Source of the DNA: DAOUJI01 sp965219565
Lineage (GTDB): Bacteria; Chloroflexota; Dehalococcoidia; Lucifugimonadales; JAGWBF01
DNA length: 64,000 bases
Reading direction: 5' to 3'
Assembly (NCBI GenBank): GCA_965219565.1
Contig: OZ244780.1
Location: forward strand, 124,001-188,000
In this document: piece by piece, positions 35,559-43,910 of the stretch
Layout: each line of letters starts with the position of its first letter
How positions within the stretch are numbered: the stretch's first letter is position 1
Position numbers and translations under genes: made by a program
Notes under the pieces: generated by a model
The model's database searches: none
Told to the model about the DNA's origin: nothing
What the model saw: the letters and a program-made list of their open reading frames with translations, nothing else

Positions 35559-37052
35559 CTACAGCCCCCGCAGCTCCAGGGTCTCCACATGGCCCGTTTC
35601 CAGGCTGGCGACTCGGATGGCGTGGTTGTTGGTGTCGGCCACGTAGAGCTTCCCTCCCGCGGCGCTGACGCCCGAAGGCTCGTGGAAGCGGGCCTCGAAC
35701 GCGGGCCCGTCCACGTGGCCATGTTCACCGCTTCCAAGGAACGTGAGCACGCTCCTCGTGGCCGGGTAGACTTTTTTGATCTTGTTGTTATAGGTGTCGG
35801 CTATGTACAGGACTCCGTCGTGCCAGTCGACGCCCTGCACGTGCTGAAGGCGGACCTGCTCGCCGATTCCGTCCACGTCGCCCCACACGAACAGGTCCTC
35901 GCCCACGATGGTTCCCACCCGTCCTGACGGGTCCAGGTCGGCGTACCTGACGGCGCTGGCCTCGCTGTCGGCGAAGTAGAGCCGCTGGCCGTCCGAAGTG
36001 ATGCCCGTAGGCTGGTCTAGCGAGGCCGACAACAGAGGACCGTCGATGGGAGCCTCACGACCATTGCCTGCGTAGACGCCGACCTGCCCCGACTCCAAGT
36101 GGAGCGCCCAGAGCTGGTGCCCGCCCGCCATTGCAATGTGCACGACCCCATTGTGGACAGCCACGTCCCAGGGTGAACTGAGGGCCGTCTGCAGCGCAGG
36201 TCCGCCTCCAGAACGCCCCTGCGCCTGCTCACCAGTGCCTGCGACCGTCTCGACGGTCCCGGTCTCCAGGTCAACCTTCCGTATGGAATGGTTCTCGGTG
36301 TCGGCGACGTAGAGGGTGTTCCCGTCTTCCGCCAGCGCCATCCCCTGGGGGTGATCGAACTGCGCAGAGCCAAAGTCCCCGTCGGCCAAGCCTTGTTGGC
36401 CGCTTCCGATGATGTGGGTCACATTCCCTTCCATGTCAGACGCCACGATCCGGTTGTTGTTGGAGTCAGCGATAAACAGGCGGCCGGAACCCTCGTCGGC
36501 CAGTATCTTGCCCGGGAAGGAGAGGCCCGGGGACTCTTGGACTTCCAGCTGGAAGTTCAAGAGAGCGGTCCGGTCCAATATCCCCTTCTCGTCAAACTCC
36601 TGGACCATCCGACCAAGCACGACGTCGAACTGCTCGAAGCTGATCTCTCCCTCATGCTTTCCAATGACTTTGCCCTGGGGGTCCACGAACATCAGCGTGG
36701 GCCACGCGCGGCAGCCGTACTCCCGCCAGATGCTGAAGTCCCCGTCATTCACAACAGGGTGCTGCAACTCGAACCTGAGCACCGCCTTCCTCAGGTTGTT
36801 CGTGTCCCGCTCGGAGGTGAACTTGGCCGAGTGGACTCCCACTACTACCAGCTCCGCCGCGTATTTCTGCTCCAGTTTCCGCAACTGCGGAAATACGTGC
36901 ATGCAGTTGACTCAACAGGACGTCCAGAAATCCAGGATCACGATTTTCCCCCGCAGGTCTTTCATGCTGATGGGTCTGCCTGTGTTGAGCCAGTCCTTGC
37001 CTGACGGGAACTCGGGAGCGTTGACGTTGCCCAGGAAAGAGCGTGTGGCCAC
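35559..37052 (-). CDS. Thioredoxin-like/NHL-repeat protein (NHLRC2-like), candidate selenoprotein
   Basis: Read with one in-frame TGA (codon 47, 36912-36914) this is a 497-residue protein. The N-terminal thioredoxin-like domain (about residues 1-160) reads FLGNVNAPEFPSGKDWLNTG, RGKIVILDFWTSC, then TGA, then VNCMHVFPQLRKLEQKYAAE. Homologues have Cys-Cys-Ile-Asn-Cys here, so the TGA replaces the first Cys of CxxC. NHL repeats follow (GSGRLFIADSNNNRIVASDM, NTLYVADTENHSIRKVDLET, VLYIADTYNNKIKKVYPATR). Upstream and downstream parts are in the same frame without other damage. Start is GTG 37052 with GGGGG 6 nt upstream. A SECIS-like hairpin follows the TGA. If TGA is a plain stop, translation might restart at ATG 36902 without the redox motif. 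It is likely cotranscribed with the MFS gene 73 bp upstream. Confidence 0.85.
36876..36914 (-). promoter_or_regulatory. SECIS-like stem-loop after the in-frame TGA
   Basis: On the minus strand the TGA (36914-36912) is followed after 18 nt by TTTCCGC-AGTT-GCGGAAA (36893-36876). This is a perfect 7-bp stem with a 4-nt loop, extendable by an A-T pair. The loop G is the second loop base and lies 27 nt after the TGA. Bacterial SECIS elements need a G in the first two loop positions about 16-37 nt after UGA, so geometry and sequence both fit. Confidence 0.65.
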
Positions 37053-37125
37053 TTTGGACCCCCTTTCAGTAAGCGCCCGCCCATTATACACCGGCGCCGC
37101 GGCGCACGGTCAGAGGCCAAGACGC

Positions 37126-38440
37126 TCAACCCGACGCGCTGGACGAAATGGTGGACGGGTCCCTTTTCACAGGCCGCCGCACAAACAGCAAACACACCGC
37201 TGCCGCTCCCATGAATATGACAGCCAGCGTCAACGGAAAGTCGTAGGTGTCGTGACGCTCTCCCCACCAGCCCACGAACCAGGGGGCCAGTATCATCATC
37301 CACGAAGAGGAGAATGTGATCATTCCCCTCAACGCCGCAAACCTGGTGCGCCCGTAGATGTCTCCCACGGTGGCCCACAGCAAGAAACCGGAAGCGTCGC
37401 CTATTCCGGCCAATATCAAGTACAGGTATATGCCCCACGCAGACCCGTTCCACTCCCCGGTCAGCAGAAACAAGGTCGCAAGGCCCTCCAGAGCCAGACA
37501 TCCCGACACGACCAGGCTCCTTGGGACCTTGTCGGAAACCCAGCCAACTGGTATGCGGGATACTATGTTGACTACAAACAGAATTACGAGGAGGAACCCA
37601 AAGGCGCTCTCTCCCACTCCCTTGGTAAACATGATGGGCTGGAGGTTGATCAAAATTCCCAGGGCTCCGGCACGACGAAATATCTGGCCGAGGACTATCA
37701 TCCAAAACGCCGAGGTCCTGACGGCCTCGTTGACAGTGAAGTCCACGCTGCCCCTGCTCGGACTGCGGGGCTCCGCTCCGGGCACCGCAACGTGCGCCCT
37801 GGGCCTGTCCCCGTCGGGGCGGAGACCGACGTTTTCCGGGGCGCTGTGCAGCCACCAGCCCCAGCGGGGCCATGAGGACCACATAGCCCAGCCCTATGAT
37901 CAACGATACCTGCTCCCAGCTGAACTTGATGATCATGACATTGACCAGCGGGACCAGCGCAGCGGCCCCTACGGCAGCGATGGTTGCGAATATCGCAAGA
38001 GCCAGACCACGGTGCCTTATGAACCACATGTTGATCATGTTGAACAAGCCGTGCTGGACTGAAATGGCGTTGGGGGCGGCGATGACGCCCAGGTAGATGA
38101 GGGCGAAACCCAGGTAGTTGTCGACCCTGGAGAAGGCCAGATACCCCACTCCGGCTATCACAAGTCCCAAAATGATGACTGCTTTGGCGCCGAACTTGTC
38201 TATCAGCCAGGCGGCAACCGGCCCCAGGACCTCTCCCTGGGCCCTGGCAAGGGAAAATACCAAAGCCGTCTGCTCTTGCCGGAGACGCAGAGATTCCTGC
38301 ACGGGCACAAAGAAGACGTTGAAGCCTCGGAAGAAGATTCCATTGGCTACAAAGATTATGAGGGAGGAGATTCCGAGCACGAACCAGCCGTAGAAAATAC
38401 GGCCTCCCGTGATCCGGTCAAACCAAACCCGTGTCTCCAA
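37126..38440 (-). pseudogene. MFS transporter, single frameshift
   Basis: The first 190 residues (start 38440, TTG) read GRIFYGWFVLGISSLIIFVA, VAAWLIDKFGAKAVIILGLV and WEQVSLIIGLGYVVLMAPLG, helices 1-6 of a monocarboxylate-type MFS protein. From about 37865 the protein continues in another frame: APENVGLRPDGDRPRAH, then VNEAVRTSAFWMIVLGQIFR and further helices 7-12, ending in VRRPVKRDPS. One base is gained or lost at about 37855-37875. The rest is undamaged, so this is either a very recent mutation or a sequencing error. Downstream lies the thioredoxin/NHL gene in the same direction. Confidence 0.85.
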
Positions 38441-38668
38441 TGTCCGTCTCTTTGTCCTCTGCCGCTTCTTAATTCATAGGATGATAAACCGGAGCACGTA
38501 TTATCTTGCCTACACGACAAATACTCAACTTACATAAAGAAATGGGGCTTAATCGACGCTGAAATCACAGGAAATAAATGGGGCTGAATGGTATAATTAA
38601 ACAAGCGTATTTCGTATCTGTTTCTTAGATTTCTCAAGTGTGGGGTGGACTCGGATCGGGGAGTGTAG
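38441..38668. promoter_or_regulatory. Divergent intergenic region upstream of gyrB
   Basis: AT-richer gap between the divergent MFS and gyrB genes. A perfect TATAAT lies at 38592-38597, about 70 nt before the gyrB start, but the -35 is poor. The decamer AAATGGGGCT occurs twice (about 38540 and 38576) and may be a regulatory repeat. Confidence 0.45.
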
Positions 38669-40597
38669 ATGACGTTAGAATATACCGCGAAAGACATTCA
38701 GGTCCTGGAAGGTCTGGAGGCTGTCCGACGGCGACCAGGGATGTACATCGGAAGCACCGACCAGCGGGGCCTGCACCATCTGATTTATGAGATAGTCGAC
38801 AACAGCGTAGACGAGGCCATGGCCGGATACTGCAACCGGGTTGACGTGCGTATTCTGGAAGACGGCTCGGTGAGGGCGTCGGACAACGGCCGGGGCATTC
38901 CGGCGGACATACACCCCACCACGGGCAAGACCGCCATCGAGACGGTCATGACCACCCTCCACGCTGGAGGAAAGTTCGGTGGCGGCGCCTATAAGGTGTC
39001 TGGAGGCCTTCACGGCGTGGGCGCTTCGGTGGTCAACGGCCTTTCGTCCCACCTCAGAGTGGAGGTGCGCCGTGACGGCTTTCTCTACTTCCAGGAGTAC
39101 CAGGAGGGAGACCCCCAGGGAGACCTGCAAAAAACGCCCCAGGATGAAGACGAGGACGGCGTCACCGGCACGACCATAATCTTCACGCCCGACCCCAAGG
39201 TGTTCCCGGAGATCGACTATGACTTCAACATGATCACCGGCCACCTCCGCCAGATCGCATACCTCAACAAAAGCCTGGAAGTCCATCTGACCAGCGACTG
39301 GCACAGCCGAGGCGGCGACAACGAACGCACCTACTATTTCGACGGGGGCCTCGCAAGCCTGGCCCGCAGCATGAACCGCACCCGTAAGACCCTCCAGGAC
39401 GACCCCTTCTACATGCTGAAAACGGTGGATGACACCATCGTCGAAGCCGCCATCCAGTACAACGACGGCTACAACGAGTCGGTTCTCTCCTTCGCCAACT
39501 GCATCAACACCCAGGAGGGCGGCACCCACCTCACCGGCTTCCGTACCGCCCTGACAAGGGTCATCAACGACTACGGCCGCAAGCAGAAGCTGCTCAGAGA
39601 CGACCAGCCAAACCTGGCGGGAGAAGATGTCCGCGAAGGCTTGACCGCGGTTGTCAGCGTCAAGCTCACCGACCCCCAATTCGAAGGACAGACCAAGACC
39701 AAGCTAGGCAACGCCGAGGTCAAGGGAATCGTCGAGACCACCATCGGAGAGACTCTTTCCCAATACCTGGAAGAGCACCCCATCGACGCCCGGCGCATCA
39801 TCGACAACTGCGTCACGGCCCAGAAAGCTCGGGACGCGGCCAAGAAGGCCCGTGAGCTCGTCATCCGCAAAAACGCGCTGGACGGGTCCTCCCTTCCCGG
39901 GAAGCTGGCCGACTGCCAGGAACGCAACCCGGAGCTGTCCGAGGTCTACATCGTGGAGGGCGAGTCCGCGGGAGGCTCGGCCAAAATGGGCCGGGACCGC
40001 CGTTTCCAAGCCATCCTACCCATCAAGGGCAAGATTCTTAACGTGGAACGGGTGCTGCACCAGCCGGAGAAGATACTGGGCCACGAGGAGATCCGCTCCG
40101 TGATCGCCGCTCTGGGCGCCGGAGAAGGTGAGGAGTTCAACTCCACTAAGCTCCGCTACCACAAGGTCATCATAATGACCGACGCCGACGTGGACGGGTC
40201 TCACATACGCACCCTGATGCTCACGCTGTTTTTCAGGCGCATGGAGGAGCTCATAAAAGGCGGCTTCCTGTACATCGCCCAGCCGCCCCTCTACCGCGTC
40301 CAGTCTGGGAAGGACGTGTCCTACGCCTACACTGAACCAGGCAAGGACCAGGTCTTGGAGAGGCTCAACGGCAAGAAGAACATCCAGCTGCAACGCTACA
40401 AGGGCCTGGGTGAGATGAACCCGGACCAGTTGTGGGAGACCACGATGAACCCGGAGACCCGCAGCCTGTTGCAGGTGACCATCGAGGACGTTGCCCAGGT
40501 GAGCAACGTATTCACCACCCTCATGGGCGACGAGGTGGCTCCCAGGAAAGCGTTCATCCAGACCCACGCCCGCTCCGTCAAGGAACTGGACGTCTAA
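38669..40597 (+). CDS. gyrB: DNA gyrase subunit B
   Basis: A 642-residue type IIA topoisomerase B subunit, which with GyrA introduces negative supercoils using ATP. The ATPase (GHKL) part has EIVDNSVDEAMAGYC with the catalytic Glu, DNGRGIPADIHP and GGKFGGGAYKVSGGLHGVG. The TOPRIM part has VEGESAGGSAKMGRDRRFQA and MTDADVDGSHIRTLML. The C-terminal YKGLGEMNPDQLWETTMNPE completes it. GGGGAG precedes the ATG. The TOPRIM motif reads EGESAGG where nearly all GyrB have EGDSAGG, a conservative change at the position called Asp426 in E. coli. Length fits the short GyrB type without the extra insertion of gamma-proteobacteria. Confidence 0.97.
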   Translation: MTLEYTAKDIQVLEGLEAVRRRPGMYIGSTDQRGLHHLIYEIVDNSVDEAMAGYCNRVDVRILEDGSVRASDNGRGIPADIHPTTGKTAIETVMTTLHAGGKFGGGAYKVSGGLHGVGASVVNGLSSHLRVEVRRDGFLYFQEYQEGDPQGDLQKTPQDEDEDGVTGTTIIFTPDPKVFPEIDYDFNMITGHLRQIAYLNKSLEVHLTSDWHSRGGDNERTYYFDGGLASLARSMNRTRKTLQDDPFYMLKTVDDTIVEAAIQYNDGYNESVLSFANCINTQEGGTHLTGFRTALTRVINDYGRKQKLLRDDQPNLAGEDVREGLTAVVSVKLTDPQFEGQTKTKLGNAEVKGIVETTIGETLSQYLEEHPIDARRIIDNCVTAQKARDAAKKARELVIRKNALDGSSLPGKLADCQERNPELSEVYIVEGESAGGSAKMGRDRRFQAILPIKGKILNVERVLHQPEKILGHEEIRSVIAALGAGEGEEFNSTKLRYHKVIIMTDADVDGSHIRTLMLTLFFRRMEELIKGGFLYIAQPPLYRVQSGKDVSYAYTEPGKDQVLERLNGKKNIQLQRYKGLGEMNPDQLWETTMNPETRSLLQVTIEDVAQVSNVFTTLMGDEVAPRKAFIQTHARSVKELDV

Positions 40598-40633
40598 ACC
40601 CTCACCCCAACCCTCTCCCTGAGGGAGAGGGGG
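40598..40633. repeat. REP-like palindromic repeat, terminator-like
   Basis: CTCACCCCAACCCTCTCCCT followed by GAGGGAGAGGG: a strong hairpin between the convergent gyrB and pyrE genes. The same sequence in opposite orientation is present at 63525-63560, so it is a dispersed palindrome rather than only a local terminator. Confidence 0.8.
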
Positions 40634-41194
40634 CTAGACTGCTGGCTTCACCTTGCCGTCAGGCGTCGCTTCCAGCAGGGTCCAGTAATCATAACCTCGG
40701 CGGCGAATCTCGTGGCTCCCGCCCTCTTGCCTGTCCAGTATGGTGGCCACTTTGACCACTGTGCAACCGGCGGCCTCGGCGGCCTCTATGGCGTTAATCA
40801 GAGAGCCTCCCAACGTGCACGTATCGTCCACGACAGCAACCTTGCATCCCTCAGGCAACGGCCCCTCAATGGCCCGGCCCGCGCCGTGGCTCTTGGCCTC
40901 TTTCCTGACTATGAAAGCAGGGATGGGGGTCCCCTCCAAGTGGCTGGTCAACGCAATGGCCGCCGCCATGGGGTCGGCGCCCAGGGTAGGGCCGCCAACC
41001 GCCTCGGCCCCGGCCTCTCTAACCACGGGTAGGAAAGCTCGTCCAACCAGGAAGGCGCCCTCCGGGTCTAGGGTCAACAGTCGCCCGTCGAAATAGTACG
41101 GGCTGACTTTGCCTGAAGAGAGAGTGAACTCCCCGTAAGTCAGCGCCCCAAGGCGCACGGCCAACTCAAGTAGGCGTTCAGCCTCAGCCGCCAT
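40634..41194 (-). CDS. pyrE: Orotate phosphoribosyltransferase
   Basis: A 186-residue enzyme that converts orotate and PRPP into OMP in pyrimidine synthesis. TLSSGKVSPYYFDGRLLTLD holds the orotate-binding Lys region, GGPTLGADPMAAAIAL and FIVRKEAKSHGAGR the catalytic loop, and CKVAVVDDTCTLGGSLINAI the PRPP motif. The start overlaps the end of nadD by 11 nt, so the two are cotranscribed. Confidence 0.95.
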   Translation of the reverse strand: MAAEAERLLELAVRLGALTYGEFTLSSGKVSPYYFDGRLLTLDPEGAFLVGRAFLPVVREAGAEAVGGPTLGADPMAAAIALTSHLEGTPIPAFIVRKEAKSHGAGRAIEGPLPEGCKVAVVDDTCTLGGSLINAIEAAEAAGCTVVKVATILDRQEGGSHEIRRRGYDYWTLLEATPDGKVKPAV

Positions 41195-41819
41195 GACTCT
41201 CCTCCGGCAAGTTAGAATTCACGGCCAGGGACGGGGTCTGGTACAGACCGTTCTGTTGAATATACTCCTCCACGGCCTCCGGGACACAGCCCCGCACCGG
41301 AAGTCCCTTGGACACCCTTTCCCTCGCTTCCGTCGCGCTGATGGCCGTAAGCGGGGCGTCCAGGTATATTACGCGGGCGGACTTATCCATTCCCTTCAAG
41401 ACGCCGGGTGCATCGTATCCCGGCCTTGGGACGGCTATAACGGTGCAAAGTTCCTGAATCCTCTCCAGTTTCTTCCAGCGGTCCATCTGCGCCACCGAGT
41501 CTGCCCCTACGATCAAGAACAGCTCCCTGGAACAGTCCTCATCACGAAGTTCTTCCAGCGTGTCCACGGTGTAGGTGGGACCTTCCCTGTCCACCTCGAT
41601 GGAGGAGACCGAGAAGCGGGGATTGTAGGCCACGGCCAGGGTCGTCATGTTCATGCGATGGTGGGCGGGGGAGACGCCTCCTCCGTCCTTCATCCAGGGC
41701 CTCCCAGCCGGCACAAACAACACCTCGTCCAGTTGGCACCTTGCCAACGCCTCTTCCGCCGCCAGAAGATGCCCTAAGTGGATCGGGTCGAAGGTGCCGC
41801 CCATCAATCCGAGCCGCAT
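41184..41819 (-). CDS. nadD: Nicotinate-nucleotide adenylyltransferase
   Basis: A 211-residue nucleotidyltransferase of NAD synthesis (nicotinate mononucleotide + ATP to deamido-NAD). MRLGLMGGTFDPIHLGHLLA carries the GGTFDPxHxGH motif, VLFVPAGRPWMKD and REGPTYTVDTLEEL are further family marks, and the ISATEARERVSKG motif near the end is the ISSTxxR equivalent. It follows obgE with a 31-nt gap. Confidence 0.95.
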   Translation of the reverse strand: MRLGLMGGTFDPIHLGHLLAAEEALARCQLDEVLFVPAGRPWMKDGGGVSPAHHRMNMTTLAVAYNPRFSVSSIEVDREGPTYTVDTLEELRDEDCSRELFLIVGADSVAQMDRWKKLERIQELCTVIAVPRPGYDAPGVLKGMDKSARVIYLDAPLTAISATEARERVSKGLPVRGCVPEAVEEYIQQNGLYQTPSLAVNSNLPEESHGG

Positions 41820-41850
41820 CTAGTTCCCGAACTCCGTGCCTGCCCCCATC

Positions 41851-43131
41851 CTAAAGCCATTCCAGCTCGGCCCTGCCGATGTGAACCGCATCTCCCGGCT
41901 TGACTCCCATGTCTTCCAAGGCGTCAGCTACGCCCAGGTCTCTCAACTGCTTCCAGACCTGGATCATCACCCGCCAGTCGCGTAGGTCCGCCATAGGAAG
42001 CATCCGCTCGATCTTCGGGGCCGATACGTGGTATGCCGCTCCTCGTCGTGTTATGGTGAACGGCGGAGGCTCGTCGGGCACCTTAGAGACCACCGGGCTG
42101 ATGCGCAGTCCGCTCTTGGGGAGTGTGCTCAGAGTTTCCACGACCTTGAGCATCAGGGCGTCGACGCCCTCGCCCGTGGCAGCAGAGACCAAATGCACGG
42201 AGCCCGTGGCGGGCCCGCCCTTGCTCGCTGCTGTCAACGTCTCCTGAAGGACGTCTCCCAGCTCCTGTACATCCGGAATATCCGCCTTGTTGACCACGAC
42301 AATCTGAGGCTTCGCGCCCAGGTCCTCGTCGAACTCCCTCAACTCCCGGTTTATCTGCTTCATGTCCCCAGCGGGGTCGTCCGCGCTGCCGTCCACGAGG
42401 TGGACCAGCAACCTCGACCTCTCTGCGTGCCTCAAGAAGTCATGCCCCAGCCCGTATCCCTCGTGGGCCCCTTGTATCAGCCCTGGAACCTCCATCATCA
42501 CGAAGGGGTCATAGCCAACGCCTAGGTCAACCACTCCCAGAGCCGGCTCCGTCGTAGTGAATGGGTAAGGGGCAACTTTAGGAGTTGCCCGCGAACATAC
42601 CGACATGAGCGTAGACTTTCCAGCGTTGGGTTTGCCGACTATCCCCACATCAGCCAGCAGTTTCAACTCTAACAGAAGCTCGCCGCGCTCTCCTTCCGTT
42701 CCCTTCTCAGCCAGGAGAGGTTCTTGCTGCGTCGCGGTGGCGAATCGAGCGTTGCCGGAACCCCCGCGGCCTCCACGGGCGACGAGCAACTCCTCCTCAC
42801 TTTCTGACACCTCCCCTATAGCGACTCTCTCCCCATCTCCCATCTTCCAAATCACCGTGCCGATTGGAGCCCTTATCTTCACATCTTCCCCGTTAGCCCC
42901 TCGTCTGTTCTGGCCTCTACCGTGGACTCCCCGGGAACCCTTCCACCTAGAGTTGTACCTTAAGTGAAGCAAAGTGTTCATCGAGTCATCCCCAATGATG
43001 TAAACACTCCCGCCATGACCCCCATCTCCACCGTCGGGGCCTCCTCTGGCAACGAACTTCTCTCGCCGAAAACTGACGCATCCATTCCCGCCTGAGCCGC
43101 CTATTACGATTATCTTAGCTAAATCAATCAT
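41851..43131 (-). CDS. obgE: Obg GTPase (CgtA)
   Basis: A 426-residue ribosome-assembly and stress GTPase. Glycine-rich Obg fold at the N-terminus (IVIGGSGGNGCVSFRREKFV, GGDGGHGGSVYIIGDDSMNT). G domain with G1 GIVGKPNAGKSTLM, G3 VMMEVPGLIQGAHEG (Pro-Gly-Leu instead of Asp-x-x-Gly is usual wording D-I-P-G-L in this family; here E-V-P-G-L), G4 VVNKAD. A C-terminal OCT domain (PFTITRRGAAYHVSAPKIER, ADALEDMGVKPGDAVHIG) completes it. It heads an obgE-nadD-pyrE transcript. Confidence 0.96.
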   Translation of the reverse strand: MIDLAKIIVIGGSGGNGCVSFRREKFVARGGPDGGDGGHGGSVYIIGDDSMNTLLHLRYNSRWKGSRGVHGRGQNRRGANGEDVKIRAPIGTVIWKMGDGERVAIGEVSESEEELLVARGGRGGSGNARFATATQQEPLLAEKGTEGERGELLLELKLLADVGIVGKPNAGKSTLMSVCSRATPKVAPYPFTTTEPALGVVDLGVGYDPFVMMEVPGLIQGAHEGYGLGHDFLRHAERSRLLVHLVDGSADDPAGDMKQINRELREFDEDLGAKPQIVVVNKADIPDVQELGDVLQETLTAASKGGPATGSVHLVSAATGEGVDALMLKVVETLSTLPKSGLRISPVVSKVPDEPPPFTITRRGAAYHVSAPKIERMLPMADLRDWRVMIQVWKQLRDLGVADALEDMGVKPGDAVHIGRAELEWL

Positions 43132-43337
43132 TCTGGTGTTATGGGATATTTAATATTAGTGATAAGGGTGTTGGATGTGTTCAAAACTAGGGTTGATAGC
43201 CGTGAGTGTATGGTTGAAAAGTCGTCCTGGTTGGTTCAAAACCTAGGGAATGGCTCAAGAGTATTGTACATGTTAGTAGGGTTGGGAAGGAATGGAGGGA
43301 GCGGGGTTTCTGGGAACGGCTGTGTTGGGGGAGAGTA
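43132..43337. other. Spacer with GT-rich plus strand
   Basis: About 200 bp, AT-richer than average and strongly G/T-biased on the plus strand. It contains the obgE promoter region on the minus strand. No DnaA-box cluster (TTATCCACA type) was found although dnaA-related genes follow. Confidence 0.4.
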
Positions 43338-43778
43338 TTAGTTGGGAATGGGGCTTATGAGGGCATCCTTGACGGCCATGATGTGGTTCTTGACTGAAGG
43401 GTCTGTGTGTAAGGAACGATTGACCTTGGACAGAGCGCTGATTACGGTAGAGTGGTTGCGGCCGCCCATGAGCCTTCCTATGTCTGTGTGGCTCATGGCA
43501 AGCTCTTCGTGCATGAGATACATGGCTATTCTCCGGGGCTCGGCTATGCCCTTCTTGCGGCTGGTGCCAATCAGGTCCTCACGTCCAACGGAGAACCGTA
43601 GTCCTACCTGTTCGAGAATCGTTTCAGGATCAACCGCATCACAGGCTTCCGACTTAGAGGTCTGGGCCGTAGTGTTCCATGACTTCCCCGCAACCGCCCG
43701 CGTGCCCCAAGGCGCGACGAGCGTCCCATTCGATCCCAGGGTCACCGTTATTGTTGACGACGCCACCGGAGAGATCAT
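43338..43778 (-). CDS. Stand-alone DnaA domain IV paralogue
   Basis: A 146-residue frame whose last 95 residues are a diverged copy of the C-terminus of the DnaA encoded at 44603-45961. By direct alignment 81 of 92 residues are identical from PETILEQVGLRFSVGRE to the ALIS near the end, including the DnaA-box-binding signature GRLMGGRNHSTVISALSKV. The AAA+ ATPase and domain I are absent. The first 48 residues do not match DnaA; on the opposite strand the same DNA could encode the end of another protein (FDPRVTVIVDDATGEIIYSA). Most differences are conservative and the frame is kept, which suggests function, perhaps as a DNA-binding competitor of DnaA. A non-functional duplicate is the alternative. 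Confidence 0.7.
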   Translation of the reverse strand: MISPVASSTITVTLGSNGTLVAPWGTRAVAGKSWNTTAQTSKSEACDAVDPETILEQVGLRFSVGREDLIGTSRKKGIAEPRRIAMYLMHEELAMSHTDIGRLMGGRNHSTVISALSKVNRSLHTDPSVKNHIMAVKDALISPIPN

Positions 43779-43831
43779 CTATTCCGCTCTCATGTGGGAG
43801 ATACAGTAATCCGTAGGGTTTGAGCCATTCG

Positions 43832-43873
43832 GAAAAAGAAACGCCCCTCTCCGTTGCTTCTGGAGAGGGGCGT
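43832..43873 (-). terminator. Rho-independent terminator
   Basis: 12-bp perfect stem ACGCCCCTCTCC/GGAGAGGGGCGT (43841-43852 and 43862-43873), followed on the minus strand by a T-rich tail (TTTCTTTTT). It lies 38 bp after the stop of the lipoprotein gene. Confidence 0.92.
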
Positions 43874-43910
43874 GATGCGCCTGGTAGAGGGTTGCCAGGC
43901 GTGAATTATG

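Noticed and set aside
37126..38440. MFS break explained by a recoded codon
   Set aside because: The protein changes frame rather than meeting an in-frame TGA, so selenocysteine or read-through cannot explain it.
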